Origin: Lachnospiraceae bacterium
GTDB lineage: Bacteria; Bacillota; Clostridia; Lachnospirales; Lachnospiraceae
Length of the DNA stretch: 64,000 nucleotides
Direction of reading: 5' to 3'
Assembly (NCBI GenBank): GCA_015057585.1
Contig: SVEF01000004.1
Span: forward strand, 124,001 to 188,000
Under the pieces are notes generated by a model. That model did not search any database. It saw nothing but the letters and a program-made list of their open reading frames with translations, and was not told where the DNA came from. The position numbers and the translations under genes are program-made. Positions 1-9,210 of the stretch are shown here, in pieces (the stretch's first letter is position 1; each line of letters starts with the position of its first letter).

Positions 1-412
1 TTGGCTTTTCCCCGACACCGATACGGATTCTTGCAAATTCCTCCGTTCCCAGATGTGCAATGATGTTTTTGATTCCGTTGTGCCCGCCGGCGCTTCCCTT
101 TTCCCTGACACGAAGCTGCCCCGGTGCCAGGCAAATGTCATCATAAATTACAAGAATATCCGAAACATCTGCCTTATAAAAATCAAGAACCTCCCGCACA
201 CTTTCACCGCTTAAGTTCATAAATGTCTGCGGCTTAATTAACATTACCTTCTGTCCTGCAATGATTCCTTTGCCGCAAAGTGCCTTATGCCTCTTTTCAT
301 TTACACTGATTCCGTAAACATCCGACAATTTGGTAATCGCATCAAACCCAATATTATGCCGGGTTCCTGCATATTCCCTGGTCGGATTCCCCAATCCAAA
401 AATATATTTCAT
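1..412 (-). CDS. pth: Peptidyl-tRNA hydrolase, C-terminus outside the window
   Basis: Cleaves the ester bond of peptidyl-tRNA released from stalled ribosomes and so recycles tRNA in the cytoplasm. The visible 137 codons open with MKYIFGLGNPTREYAGTRHN, the classic Pth start with its catalytic His, followed by KPQTFMNLSGE, the DDICLAPGQLR segment and GSAGGHNGIKNI. The family is about 190 residues, so roughly the last 50 lie beyond base 1. The ATG at 412 follows an AGAGGA-like ribosome binding site. It lies 27 bases downstream of the deacetylase gene on the same strand and is probably co-transcribed with it. The identification is firm; only the truncation by the window edge limits it. Confidence 0.96.
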   Translation of the reverse strand, partial: MKYIFGLGNPTREYAGTRHNIGFDAITKLSDVYGISVNEKRHKALCGKGIIAGQKVMLIKPQTFMNLSGESVREVLDFYKADVSDILVIYDDICLAPGQLRVREKGSAGGHNGIKNIIAHLGTEEFARIRIGVGEKP

Positions 413-439
413 CTTCCATCCTCTTTCTCTAAGGAACTA

Positions 440-1972
440 TCACTGTGTCTGTTTTCTTGCATTTTTATACACCTTTCCGTATTCCGGTGTGATCCCTTTA
501 TAATAAAATAACTCGGATAATGTGACAAACTGATAGCCCTGTGCGTCCAGATATGGCAACATCTCTACCAGTGCATCATAGGTCGTCTGATAGATCGAAT
601 GGTATAAAAGAATATCTCCGTCCTGATAAATTACCTCTTTCATACGGTCGGCAATAATCTCGGCACCATTCGTTTTTTTCTTTTCCTGATAATCCTTACT
701 ATCCACATTCCAATTGACGTTAATCATCGGAAACTCCAAGGAAAATTTACCACCCGAGCCGCCAGGCAGCCGAATATAGTCCGGCGCATAGCCGGTTCCG
801 TCTGCAATTGCCAGATTCGTAAGGTTAAATTCCTTCCACATATCTGCCTTTTTCTCTTCTTTTGTCGAACTAAAATTCACATTATGGCTGTAGGTATGGC
901 TTCCCACCTCAAATCCGGCATCAAACACTGCCTTTGCCTTCTTTTCATAAGATTCGTACTGTCCGTCCATACGGTCTCCCACAAAGAAAAAGGTCGCTCT
1001 GCCGTCATACTGTAAAAACAATTCCACTATCTTTTCATCCAAATCATTGACAAATGCCGGACCATCGTCAAAAGTAAACGCAAGCATCGGCTTCTCCGGA
1101 TCTAACTCACGAATCGGAATTCCGTTTTTACTTCCGTCCAAATGATACTTTAAAAATGGTTTTGCCTCCTCTAAAGATACCGGATACGAAAATGGTTTCT
1201 GTCCCTCCTGGAGCAGCGTATTTTCTGCAAACCAAAATACCAGACTATCTTCAGTTAGGAAAAACATCTGATAATCTTCTGCCTCATAAACTTCCCGGTA
1301 TGTAATAAAATCAGAATTCTCTGCCTCTTCAAACTGTTCTCTTACATACGTTTGCAGACGTTCTTTTATGACAGCAAAATAAGATTCCTTGATAAAATCA
1401 CTGCCACTCACCTGTTTCTTTGTTGTAAGGTCAAACACAAGTGGAAGCAATTCATCCACAGGTTCTTCTTCAAACAGGCCCGGCTTATGAAATACGACGG
1501 AAAGATAATTGTCCACCGTGTAAACCTCATAGGCAAGTTCTGCCGTTTCATCCTCTGCAAATTCCGTCGCCAGTCTTCGGATTTCTGTATCGATGTTCTC
1601 GTCTCCGGATACCTGCAACGCCTCTAAAAAAGTAGGAATTTCTGTTGGTGTTGGCGTTATCGTCGGTGTCGGAGTACCGGTTGCCGTTGGTGTTGGCGTT
1701 CCCGTCGGTGTCAAAGTCTCCTGCGGAGCCTTGGTTACCGTAGATGTCGGTGCCGCTGTAGATGTTGGTAACAGGGGCTCCGTCGGTTCCGTCGTCGGCG
1801 TCGGCTGCCCCGTTGCCGGAGGCTGATTCCGGTTCTTCCAATCCTCAAAAGTTTGATACCCCTGCATTCTTAATACAAAGATAAATACAAGCAATGCCAG
1901 CAAAACAAGCCATGTCACCATTAAAATTCCTAATGCTATATTTAAACCATTTTTCTTTCTTTCGTCACTCAT
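440..1972 (-). CDS. Membrane-anchored polysaccharide (peptidoglycan) deacetylase, NodB family
   Basis: Predicted metal-dependent N-deacetylase acting outside the membrane on wall polymer. The 510 residues comprise a short charged N-terminus, one membrane helix (about 10-35), a Thr/Pro-rich linker (about 45-115), a region resembling the DUF3298/RsiV-type domain of PgdA-like enzymes, and a NodB domain from about 295. The NodB domain shows TFDDGP (metal Asp), SHTYSH (HxxxH metal ligands) and RLPGG. The end LLYHS sits where many members have a catalytic His motif. I start at the ATG at 1972, which follows AGAAGGA, rather than at an upstream TTG. Target sugar and substrate are inferred from the family. 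It lies between spoVG and pth. Confidence 0.88.
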   Translation of the reverse strand: MSDERKKNGLNIALGILMVTWLVLLALLVFIFVLRMQGYQTFEDWKNRNQPPATGQPTPTTEPTEPLLPTSTAAPTSTVTKAPQETLTPTGTPTPTATGTPTPTITPTPTEIPTFLEALQVSGDENIDTEIRRLATEFAEDETAELAYEVYTVDNYLSVVFHKPGLFEEEPVDELLPLVFDLTTKKQVSGSDFIKESYFAVIKERLQTYVREQFEEAENSDFITYREVYEAEDYQMFFLTEDSLVFWFAENTLLQEGQKPFSYPVSLEEAKPFLKYHLDGSKNGIPIRELDPEKPMLAFTFDDGPAFVNDLDEKIVELFLQYDGRATFFFVGDRMDGQYESYEKKAKAVFDAGFEVGSHTYSHNVNFSSTKEEKKADMWKEFNLTNLAIADGTGYAPDYIRLPGGSGGKFSLEFPMINVNWNVDSKDYQEKKKTNGAEIIADRMKEVIYQDGDILLYHSIYQTTYDALVEMLPYLDAQGYQFVTLSELFYYKGITPEYGKVYKNARKQTQ

Positions 1973-2049
1973 TTCATTTCCTTCTGTCAAAAAACAATTT
2001 TATAACATCTTATATCATATACCAAACCTCCCCTTTTCACAAGAGGTAA

Positions 2050-2084
2050 AAAACAGAAAACGCGGAGGGTTTTCTCCCTCCGCG
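2050..2084 (-). terminator. Intrinsic terminator after spoVG
   Basis: A perfect 9-bp stem, CGCGGAGGG/CCCTCCGCG, with a 6-base loop lies at 2061-2084. On the minus strand it is followed by TTTTCTGTTTTTT. It closes the glgC-glgD-spoVG unit before the deacetylase gene. Confidence 0.9.
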
Positions 2085-2093
2085 TAACTTATT

Positions 2094-2369
2094 TTACTCT
2101 TCTAGTGCACCGTCGGCTAAGGCCCTTTCGTAGTGTTCTAAAATAGTCTTCTGCAACAAATCTCTTGTTTCAGAATTGATTGGGTGAGCAATATCTCTGT
2201 ACTCTCCTTCTCCGGTCTTTCTACTTGGCATTGCAATGAAAAGTCCCTTATCCCCGTCAATCACTTTAATGTCATGGACTACAAATTCATTATCCAAGGT
2301 AATAGAAACAACCGCTTTCATTTTGCCGTCCTTTGCTACCTGTCGGATTCTAACATCTGTAATCTGCAC
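2094..2369 (-). CDS. spoVG: SpoVG family RNA/DNA-binding regulator
   Basis: SpoVG proteins are small nucleic-acid-binding regulators found in spore formers and non-spore formers; they affect division, envelope and virulence genes. Family features visible are the opening [10 protein letters not shown], the [18 protein letters not shown] core and the [21 protein letters not shown] segment. I choose the GTG at 2369 because AGGAG lies 7 bases upstream and the family begins with M-x-[VI]-TDVR. The in-frame ATG at 2384 overlaps that ribosome binding site and lacks its own. This gives 91 residues. It follows glgD by 64 bases without a clear terminator, an unusual partnership, since in Bacillus the gene sits near purR, yabJ and glmU. 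Confidence 0.93.
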   Translation of the reverse strand: MQITDVRIRQVAKDGKMKAVVSITLDNEFVVHDIKVIDGDKGLFIAMPSRKTGEGEYRDIAHPINSETRDLLQKTILEHYERALADGALEE

Positions 2370-2433
2370 GTTTTTTCTCCTCATATTAAATTTTAAGCAG
2401 AGCGGATGGGTTCCGCCAGCCCTCTTTCAGGAA

Positions 2434-3555
2434 TCAGATGCCGTATCTGCTTCCTTTTTCAACAACAATTTTAATCTGATCCGGTTCTCCGATTAAGGAA
2501 GATCCCGGTGCGATTGTATTTCTGCTTTCAATAATGCAGTTTTCAATCACAGTATTGTCGCCGATGTGTACGTCATTTAAAATGATACTGTTCTTGATGG
2601 TAACATTGTTTCCAACATAAACCTTCTTAAACAAAATGGAATTCTCTACGGTTCCGTTTAAAATACATCCGCTGGAAACCAAGCTGTTTACCACCTTTGC
2701 TTCCGGATTGTACTTTGCAGGAGGACAATCATCAATCTTGGAATACACATCCGGATATTGTCTGAAGAAGTATTCGCGGATATCGGTATCCAGGAAATCC
2801 ATGTTTGTCTGATAGTAGGATTCCACTGTAGAAATATTGCTCCAGTAAGAGGTCAGCTCGTAAGCACAAATCTTCTTCGCGTCCTTATGACGGATTAAGA
2901 TGTCCTTTACGAAATCGTGACGGTCTTCCTGTGCTGCCTGTTCAATCAATTCGATTAACAGTCTTCTACGAATCACATAAATGCCCGTGGAAATTGTATT
3001 GCTCTTGGATACTAAAGGCTTCTCCTCAAAATCGGTAATTCTGCCTTCTTCATCCACAGTAACTACGCCAAAACGTGTTGCATCATCCTCCGGGTCAAGT
3101 GTCGTTGTTACTACAGTGATATCAGCCTTAGACTCCATGTGAGCTTCCAAAACCTTGTTGTAATCCAGCTTGTAAACACAATCGCCGGATGCAATCACAA
3201 CATAAGGTTCATGGCTGTTTCTTAAAAAGCTTAAGTTCTGCGCAATCGCATCTGCGGTTCCGCGGTACCAAAAGCCGTTATCCGCAGTAATGGTTGGTGT
3301 GAATACAAACAAACCACCCTGCTTTCTACCAAAATCCCACCACTTGGAGGAACTTAAATGCTCATTTAAAGAGCGGGAATTGTACTGTGTCAGTACTGCC
3401 ACCTTCTGCACATGGGAGTTACTCATATTACTCAGTGCAAAGTCGATGGCACGGTAACTTCCCGCAACCGGCATAGCCGCAATGGCACGCTTGTTGGAAA
3501 GTTCCTGCATTTTTAAATTATTTCCGCCTGCCAGAATAATACCTATTGCTCTCAT
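2434..3555 (-). CDS. glgD: Glucose-1-phosphate adenylyltransferase, GlgD subunit
   Basis: The non-catalytic or regulatory partner of GlgC in making ADP-glucose for glycogen. It is 373 residues, with an N-terminal nucleotidyltransferase fold and a C-terminal left-handed beta-helix ([15 protein letters not shown] type hexapeptides). The opening [20 protein letters not shown] lacks the G-x-G-T/S-R-L pattern seen in the neighbouring GlgC ([10 protein letters not shown]), as expected for GlgD. The start ATG overlaps the glgC stop codon as ATGA, so translation is probably coupled. Loss of catalytic activity is known for the family and agrees with the altered loop, but cannot be proved here. Confidence 0.94.
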   Translation of the reverse strand: MRAIGIILAGGNNLKMQELSNKRAIAAMPVAGSYRAIDFALSNMSNSHVQKVAVLTQYNSRSLNEHLSSSKWWDFGRKQGGLFVFTPTITADNGFWYRGTADAIAQNLSFLRNSHEPYVVIASGDCVYKLDYNKVLEAHMESKADITVVTTTLDPEDDATRFGVVTVDEEGRITDFEEKPLVSKSNTISTGIYVIRRRLLIELIEQAAQEDRHDFVKDILIRHKDAKKICAYELTSYWSNISTVESYYQTNMDFLDTDIREYFFRQYPDVYSKIDDCPPAKYNPEAKVVNSLVSSGCILNGTVENSILFKKVYVGNNVTIKNSIILNDVHIGDNTVIENCIIESRNTIAPGSSLIGEPDQIKIVVEKGSRYGI

Positions 3556-4826
3556 CTGCCGTCACCCACCTTTATAATATTTTCACCGGATTCCAGTCTG
3601 CCGCTCGGATAATCATCTACAGTTGTTCCACCGGAAATTGCTGTGTTCTTTCCGATGCGGACATAGTTTGGAATTACGGAATTTTCTGCGATGGTTACCA
3701 TACCGTCTGTGTAGATGTCCGGTTTCCATACGTTTGGCTTTTCTTCACCGACACCGATTTCACATTCCCAGCCGATGACTGTATTTTCTGCGACGATTGC
3801 TTTATTCACCTTGGTATCGTGTCCGATTTCTACACCCTTCATGATGATAGAGTCACGAACCACCGTACCCTTACGGATTAAAACGCCCGGTCCGATGATG
3901 GAATTATAAACTTCACCGTGGACTTCTGCACCCTCACCGATAATAGCACGTTCTACGATTGCATCCGGTGCTATGTACTGAGGAGGGATTACCTCTGCTT
4001 TCGTGTAAATCTTCCAGAATTCTTCATATAAGTTAAATTCCGGAATCAAATCAATCAGTTCCATATTGGATTCCCAATAAGAAGTCAGAGTACCAACATC
4101 CTTCCAGTATCCGTTAAACTCATAAGCGAATACCCTGTCACCTCTCTGGTGGCAATAAGGAATGATATGTTTACCAAAGTCACAGCCCGGCTGCTCGGAA
4201 AGTGTAATTAACGCTTCCTTTAATACCTTCCATGTGAAAATGTAAATACCCATGGATGCAAGATTGCTTCTTGGGTTCTTTGGCTTTTCTTCAAAGTCCA
4301 CAATTCTCTTTTCCGCATCCGTAATCAGAATACCGAAACGATGTGCCTCTTCCATAGGAACAGGGATAGTCGCCATAGTAATATCTGCTTTATTTCCCTT
4401 GTGGAACTCCAGCATCTGCTCATAGTCCATCTTATAAATATGGTCACCGCCAAGAATCAGTACATATTCCGGATTGAACTGCTCCATATATTTTAAGTTC
4501 TGATAGATTGCATTGGCTGTACCTGTGTACCACTCACTGTTTGTACTCTTTTCGTATGGCGGAAGAATGGATACACCTCCAACATTGCGGTCCAAATCCC
4601 ACGGAATACCAATCCCGATATGTGTGTTCAGACGGAGCGGCTGATACTGTGTCAGAACGCCAACGGTGTCAACACCGGAATTGATACAGTTACTCAGAGG
4701 GAAGTCAATGATGCGGTACTTACCGCCAAACGTTACGGCCGGTTTTGCAATGGATGACGTTAAGACACCCAGTCGTGAACCTTGTCCGCCTGCCAATAAC
4801 ATGGCAATCATTTCTTTTTTAATCAC
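3552..4826 (-). CDS. glgC: Glucose-1-phosphate adenylyltransferase, catalytic subunit
   Basis: Makes ADP-glucose from ATP and glucose 1-phosphate, the committed step of glycogen synthesis. The 424 residues begin [19 protein letters not shown] (GTG start), with the sugar-nucleotide loop GGQGSRLG, the substrate segment [32 protein letters not shown], and a C-terminal beta-helix. The frame stays open upstream, but the GTG at 4826 is preceded by GGAGG at 6 bases and gives the family's length; upstream residues look non-coding. A sigma-A-type promoter lies about 55 bases upstream. It is the first gene of a glgC-glgD-spoVG unit. Confidence 0.96.
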   Translation of the reverse strand: MIKKEMIAMLLAGGQGSRLGVLTSSIAKPAVTFGGKYRIIDFPLSNCINSGVDTVGVLTQYQPLRLNTHIGIGIPWDLDRNVGGVSILPPYEKSTNSEWYTGTANAIYQNLKYMEQFNPEYVLILGGDHIYKMDYEQMLEFHKGNKADITMATIPVPMEEAHRFGILITDAEKRIVDFEEKPKNPRSNLASMGIYIFTWKVLKEALITLSEQPGCDFGKHIIPYCHQRGDRVFAYEFNGYWKDVGTLTSYWESNMELIDLIPEFNLYEEFWKIYTKAEVIPPQYIAPDAIVERAIIGEGAEVHGEVYNSIIGPGVLIRKGTVVRDSIIMKGVEIGHDTKVNKAIVAENTVIGWECEIGVGEEKPNVWKPDIYTDGMVTIAENSVIPNYVRIGKNTAISGGTTVDDYPSGRLESGENIIKVGDGR

Positions 4827-4879
4827 GTTTATCCTCCATTCCAAAGCGTCTAGAGCGCTATTTTTTATTTTATGGGTCA

Positions 4880-4908
4880 AGTATAACATTTTTTTTTGAT
4901 AATGTGAA
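4880..4908 (-). promoter_or_regulatory. Promoter for glgC-glgD-spoVG
   Basis: On the minus strand TTCACA, 17 bases, TATACT: one mismatch in the -35 and one in the -10. Transcription would begin near 4873, giving a leader of about 47 bases before the GTG of glgC. There is no similar site closer to the gene. Confidence 0.75.
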
Positions 4909-4991
4909 CACTTTTTACAAATTTCTTTTCTAAATTCTGTAATTTTTGTTACTTTTGAACAAAGGTGGCGTTTTTTGTGAAATTTACCGAA

Positions 4992-5198
4992 ATAAGCGGA
5001 GCGAAAACACGCGTGATACAGCAGGTTGCAGAGGGAAAAGTGAGGAAGGGAGGGGGAATTGCACCGCAGGTGCAACGCTCCTGTGCAAAGTGCGCCTATG
5101 AAAGTGTACTTTCAATAGCGCACTTGTGCATGGAGCGGGTGCTACGCACCCGTAATTCCCCCTCCCTTCCTCACTTTTCGCGTCGTCTTCCCGCTTAT
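4992..5198. repeat. Long imperfect palindrome between glgC and murC
   Basis: Fills most of the 491-base gap between the divergent glgC and murC. The outer arms at 5036-5060 and 5154-5178 are perfect inverted copies of 25 bases. Inside, pairing continues with mismatches to an apical GAAAGT-GT-ACTTTC at 5100-5113. Two small nested hairpins, GCACC-GCA-GGTGC and GGGTGC-TAC-GCACCC, lie opposite one another. Weaker similarity extends out to ATAAGCGG at 4992 and CCGCTTAT at 5191. No protein, clear target duplication or T-tract was seen. It could be a non-autonomous palindromic repeat or a structured bidirectional element. Confidence 0.85.
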
Positions 5199-5317
5199 CC
5201 ACGCTCATTCTTCCCCGTTTTCTCCCAATTTCCCCGTAAAAACTATTTCATATTTTCTTCAAATACGTTATAATAAGCATCAGAAAACTACTTAATTAAT
5301 GATAGAAAGGCATTCTT

Positions 5318-6727
5318 ATGTACGAAATTGATTTTAATCACCCGATTCATGTGCATTTTATTGGCATTGGCGGAATCAGCATGAGTGGTCTTGCAAAAAT
5401 TCTGCTCAGCCGTCACTTTACTGTTTCCGGTTCCGACTGGCATGCATCCGACCTGACACTCGAACTAACCGGTCTTGGAATTTCCGTTGCCCTCGGCCAG
5501 AGCCGTGCAAACATCACACCGGATATCGATCTGGTGGTCTACACCTCGGCTGTTGCAAATGACAACGAAGAATTGTGCGCCGCACGCGACGCAGGTATCC
5601 CGACCATGGTCCGTGCCGACTTACTGGGCCAGATTATGAAACAATACCCTCACGCGGTGGGAATCGCAGGCACACACGGGAAAACTACAACTACCTCCAT
5701 CTTATCGGTTCTCCTTCTGGACGGACAGCTGGATCCAACCATTGCAGTCGGCGGTGTTCTCCCTGCGATCGGAGGAAACTTGCGGATTGGCGGGCCCGAC
5801 TTTTTTGTGGCAGAAGCCTGTGAATATACCAATACATTTTTATCCCTGCGCCCGACTGAGGCTGTTATTTTAAATATCGAAGAAGATCATCTGGATTTCT
5901 TTAAAGACCTGGAAGAAATCCGCCACTCGTTTGCACAGTACATCCGCCTTGTTCCGGAAGGCGGTCTGATTTGTATCAACGCAGAGATCCCGGACTACGA
6001 AGCGCTATGTGGCGGAGCAGCCTGCACAGTGGAAAGCTACGGCATTCTGGATGGTGACACCGATCTTACCACTCCATCTTCTCCGTATACCTATGCTGCG
6101 GGCAACGTTTCTTATGATGAAAGCGGTTGCGGTTCCTTTGACTTTATTGCAAACAATCGTTTTCTCGGACGTATCCATATCGGTCTGGTAGGCAGACACA
6201 ATGTTTCCAATGCCCTTCCATGTATTGCTCTTGCACTCCGCTACGGAGTATCCTGGGAGTCCATCTGTGAAACACTTCCTGCCTTTCACGGTACAAAGAG
6301 GCGTTTCGAGTATAAAGGCTCGCTGGGAGGCATTACGATTTTCGATGACTATGCACATCACCCGACAGAAATCCGTGCCACACTGACCTCTGCCGCAAAC
6401 CGTGTTCATGAACGCATCATTACGGTTTTCCAGCCGCATACTTATACACGTACCAAAGCACTTCTTCCTGAATTTGCAGAAGCTTTATCCCTTTCCGATG
6501 TTGTGGTTCTTGCAGATATCTATGCCGCACGCGAAACCAATACCCTGGGAATCTCTTCTGCAACCCTCGCAGGGGAGATTGCAAAAAAAGGAAAAGAGGT
6601 TTACTATTTTCAAACCTTTGACGAAATCGAAAATTTTTTATTACAATTTTGTTCCAATGGCGATTTGTTAATAACTATGGGTGCCGGAGACATTGTAAAT
6701 GTGGCTGAATCCCTACTCGGAACATAG
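5318..6727 (+). CDS. murC: UDP-N-acetylmuramate--L-alanine ligase
   Basis: Adds L-alanine to UDP-MurNAc with ATP, the first peptide step of peptidoglycan synthesis in the cytoplasm. The 469 residues show the Mur N-terminal loop IHVHFIGIGGISMSGLAK, the ATP loop GIAGTHGKTTTTS (about 115), the central-domain EACEYTNTFL and NIEEDHLDFFKD, and the C-terminal DDYAHHPTEI with FQPHTYTRT. The ATG at 5318 has GAAAGG upstream. It stands alone on the plus strand; a TATAAT at 5269-5274 is a plausible -10, though its -35 is poor. After the stop, the DnaA-box region begins at once. Confidence 0.97.
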   Translation: MYEIDFNHPIHVHFIGIGGISMSGLAKILLSRHFTVSGSDWHASDLTLELTGLGISVALGQSRANITPDIDLVVYTSAVANDNEELCAARDAGIPTMVRADLLGQIMKQYPHAVGIAGTHGKTTTTSILSVLLLDGQLDPTIAVGGVLPAIGGNLRIGGPDFFVAEACEYTNTFLSLRPTEAVILNIEEDHLDFFKDLEEIRHSFAQYIRLVPEGGLICINAEIPDYEALCGGAACTVESYGILDGDTDLTTPSSPYTYAAGNVSYDESGCGSFDFIANNRFLGRIHIGLVGRHNVSNALPCIALALRYGVSWESICETLPAFHGTKRRFEYKGSLGGITIFDDYAHHPTEIRATLTSAANRVHERIITVFQPHTYTRTKALLPEFAEALSLSDVVVLADIYAARETNTLGISSATLAGEIAKKGKEVYYFQTFDEIENFLLQFCSNGDLLITMGAGDIVNVAESLLGT

Positions 6728-6898
6728 TTATCCACATTGTCCACACCTTGTCCACCAATTTAAGGTGGATAAGGATTGTGGATTATTTTTTTCTTTTTTG
6801 GATTTACTCCACAGATGTAGAACCTTGAAAATACCACGTTTTTCAAAGTTCGACATTTTTTTTGGATTCTTTCCACAAAGTTATCCACATTATCCACA
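6728..6898. promoter_or_regulatory. Cluster of DnaA boxes upstream of the DnaD-like/loader operon
   Basis: The consensus DnaA box TTATCCACA occurs perfectly at 6728-6736, 6881-6889 and 6890-6898, the last two abutting. Near matches are TTGTCCACA at 6737-6745, TTGTCCACC at 6748-6756 and, on the other strand, at 6764-6772 (GGTGGATAA) and 6778-6786 (TGTGGATTA). The inverted TCCACC/GGTGGA pair around 6751-6769, followed by a T-rich run, may also terminate murC transcription. A TATACT at 6957-6962 is the likely -10 of the downstream genes, placing the paired boxes about 60-75 bases before it. Confidence 0.8.
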
Positions 6899-7005
6899 AT
6901 TTCATTCTACCGCGTGTGTATCTTTCGGGGCTATTTTCGTTTTCACTTTTTTGTGTTATACTCGTCTCACGTTAAAAAATGTTATCTTTTGTGGGGAAAA
7001 TACTT

Positions 7006-8100
7006 ATGAATACTATTACGATTAATACAGACCGGAAGTTCAGCGCCACGGTTGTGCCAAATCTCTTTATTGACCGCTATATGCCTTCCGCCAATGGTGC
7101 TTACGTCAAGGTCTATTTATATTTACTTCGTTGTCTGTCCGGCTCGGGAGATGCCTTTTCTTTGTCTTCTGCGGCAGATGCCATCGATGAAACAGAAAAA
7201 GATATTATGCGCGCTCTTGCCTATTGGGAAAAGTGCAATGTCTTGTTTTTATCCCGTTCCGGCGATACCATTTCCGGCATCACATTGTTGGAATTAAACC
7301 ATGACACCGCGGAAACAACTGAACCGGTGCACCCTGCAGGAACGTTAATTTCACTCGAAAAGCACCGCCGGGATTTACAGGCTTCTTTGGAAAAGGAACC
7401 TACGGAGACCTATGTCCGTCCGGTTTATACAGACTCTGAATTAGAAAAAATCCGCGAACAGAGCGATCTCAGTTTTGTTCTGAATGCAGTTGAGCTTTAT
7501 CTGGAGCGGTTATTAACTCCGCAGGACATCAATCTGGTAGCCTATTTGCAGGAGGGGCTCCATTTTTCTTCCGATTTGATTCTGCACCTGTATGAATACT
7601 GTATCAGCAAAAACAAAAAGAAATGCGAGTACATAGAAAAAGTAGCCATCTCCTGGCATAAGGAGGGCATCGACTCCGTAGAAAAGGCACAGGAACACAG
7701 TCTTTCTTACGATGCCTGCTTTAACGCAGTCAACAAAGGCTTTTCCCTTGGTCGCCTTCCAATCGGCCCGGAACGTGATTACGTAAAGAAATGGAACTCC
7801 TACCATTTCTCTCCTGATATCATTGAAGAAGCATGCAACCGTACGATTTTAAATATCGGAAAGCCGGATTTTAAATACGCAGACCGGATTTTAGAGCACT
7901 GGCACAGCGCCGGTGTTACCTCCCTGTCGGATATCCGCGCCTTAGATGCCGCCCGCGAAAAACAGCCAAAGAACGACGCATCTTCCAAGAGTCCGGTGCC
8001 TATGACAAAGTCTGCCGGTTCCTATACGGCATATCCGCAGCGTCAATACACCGGAAAAGAACTTTCCGATTTAGAAAAAAAACTATTACAGCAAATGTAA
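7006..8100 (+). CDS. DnaD/DnaB-domain replication initiation protein
   Basis: Proteins of the DnaD/DnaB (Bacillus) superfamily remodel DNA and help to recruit the helicase loader. The 364 residues have an N-terminal winged-helix-like part (about 1-95, with YVKVYLYLLRCLSGSG). Two alpha-helical DnaD-type repeats follow, at about 140-220 (LEYIEKVAISWHKEGI-type ending) and 240-310, which ends with YADRILEHWHSAGVTSLSDI, the YxxxILxxWxxxGI signature. I start at ATG 7006 behind TGGGGA; an upstream ATG at 6979 has no ribosome binding site. It is followed after 19 bases by the loader-like ATPase, and downstream of a DnaA-box cluster. Confidence 0.88.
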   Translation: MNTITINTDRKFSATVVPNLFIDRYMPSANGAYVKVYLYLLRCLSGSGDAFSLSSAADAIDETEKDIMRALAYWEKCNVLFLSRSGDTISGITLLELNHDTAETTEPVHPAGTLISLEKHRRDLQASLEKEPTETYVRPVYTDSELEKIREQSDLSFVLNAVELYLERLLTPQDINLVAYLQEGLHFSSDLILHLYEYCISKNKKKCEYIEKVAISWHKEGIDSVEKAQEHSLSYDACFNAVNKGFSLGRLPIGPERDYVKKWNSYHFSPDIIEEACNRTILNIGKPDFKYADRILEHWHSAGVTSLSDIRALDAAREKQPKNDASSKSPVPMTKSAGSYTAYPQRQYTGKELSDLEKKLLQQM

Positions 8101-8119
8101 AGAAAGTCAGGATTTTACT

Positions 8120-9118
8120 ATGGCACTGAAAAATTACCAATATAATACCATCATGCGGATTTACGATGCCAGACAGTCTGCCGTACGTGCAAAGACAGAC
8201 GCACGTCTGGCAGAAATTGAAGCAGCCATTCCGGAATACACTGTTCTTCAGACGAAACTGATTGAAAACTCTTTGGAATATGCCCGGATGTCTCTTTACG
8301 CTGCGGACTCTAAAGACGGTGAGACAGCACTTGTCAGTCTCCGCAGGCAAAACGAACTACTCTCCTCGCAAAAGGAAGAGCTGCTGGTACGTCACGGTTA
8401 TCCTGCCGACTACCTGATGCCGGAATATTTTTGTCCGGACTGCAAAGACACCGGTCTGATTGGAAACACCCGGTGTCATTGTTTCAAACAGGCTGTCGTT
8501 GATTTACTCTATACGCAGTCCAATCTCTCTTCCGTCATACGGGAAGAGAATTTTGAAACCTTTTCTTTACATTACTACGACGACACAGCAATAGACCCGA
8601 AGACAGAAATGACGGCACGGCAGAACATGCAAAGAAACCTGGATGTTGCACATTCCTTCGTTGAAAATTTTGACCGGGAATTTAACAACCTGTTACTGTA
8701 TGGTGCCCCGGGGCTCGGAAAAACCTTCCTCTCCCACTGCATTGCAAAAGAACTGCTGAATTCTGCCCATACCGTACTTTATTTAACTGCATACGAATTA
8801 TTTGATATTCTCAGCAAATCCTTCCGCGAAGAGGACAAAGACTTCTCTGCCTCCTCCGAGCATATTTTAGACTGCGATTTATTAATCATTGATGATCTCG
8901 GTACCGAGTTAGCCACCGCATTTACCATGTCCCGGTTAAGTCTCTGTATCAACGAGCGCTTTTTGAACCGTCGTTCTACTATTATCTCTACGAACCTCGG
9001 TGTTCCTGACCTAAAAAATCAGTACGGCGAACGCAACTTTTCCCGTATTTTCAGCAGTTACAAACCGCTTTTGTTTTTCGGAGATGATATCCGTTTAAAA
9101 AAAAAGGTAGCACCTTGA
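8120..9118 (+). CDS. DnaI/DnaC-like AAA+ helicase loader
   Basis: Likely loads the replicative helicase at origins. In 332 residues it has a coiled N-terminus, a zinc-binding segment CPDCKDTG...CHC (about 108-122), and an AAA+ core with Walker A GAPGLGKTF (about 197) and Walker B LLIIDDLGTE (about 258). SSTIISTNL-like sensor residues and an Arg-rich C-terminal RIFSSYKPL segment follow. The CPxC-plus-AAA+ layout matches DnaI and the IstB/DnaC-like loaders. With no transposase near it, and a DnaD-like partner 19 bases upstream, replication loading is the better assignment than an IS helper protein. Its 3' end contains the -35 of the next gene's promoter. Confidence 0.88.
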   Translation: MALKNYQYNTIMRIYDARQSAVRAKTDARLAEIEAAIPEYTVLQTKLIENSLEYARMSLYAADSKDGETALVSLRRQNELLSSQKEELLVRHGYPADYLMPEYFCPDCKDTGLIGNTRCHCFKQAVVDLLYTQSNLSSVIREENFETFSLHYYDDTAIDPKTEMTARQNMQRNLDVAHSFVENFDREFNNLLLYGAPGLGKTFLSHCIAKELLNSAHTVLYLTAYELFDILSKSFREEDKDFSASSEHILDCDLLIIDDLGTELATAFTMSRLSLCINERFLNRRSTIISTNLGVPDLKNQYGERNFSRIFSSYKPLLFFGDDIRLKKKVAP

Positions 9119-9143
9119 CAAAACCGGTTCCTGAGGATATGAT
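9115..9143 (+). promoter_or_regulatory. Promoter for the PRPP synthetase gene
   Basis: TTGACA at 9115-9120, 17 bases, TATGAT at 9138-9143. The -35 is perfect and overlaps the stop codon of the loader gene. The leader to the ATG at 9211 would be about 60 bases. Confidence 0.85.
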
Positions 9144-9210
9144 ATACACGGTCAAAGCACCGCTTTGTATAAAACTTTATAAAGAAATCACCAGATAGAG
9201 GAGGAACATC

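Noticed and set aside
8120-9118. The loader-like ATPase as an IstB transposition helper
   Set aside because: No IstA-type transposase or inverted repeats are near, and its partner is a DnaD-like protein under DnaA boxes.
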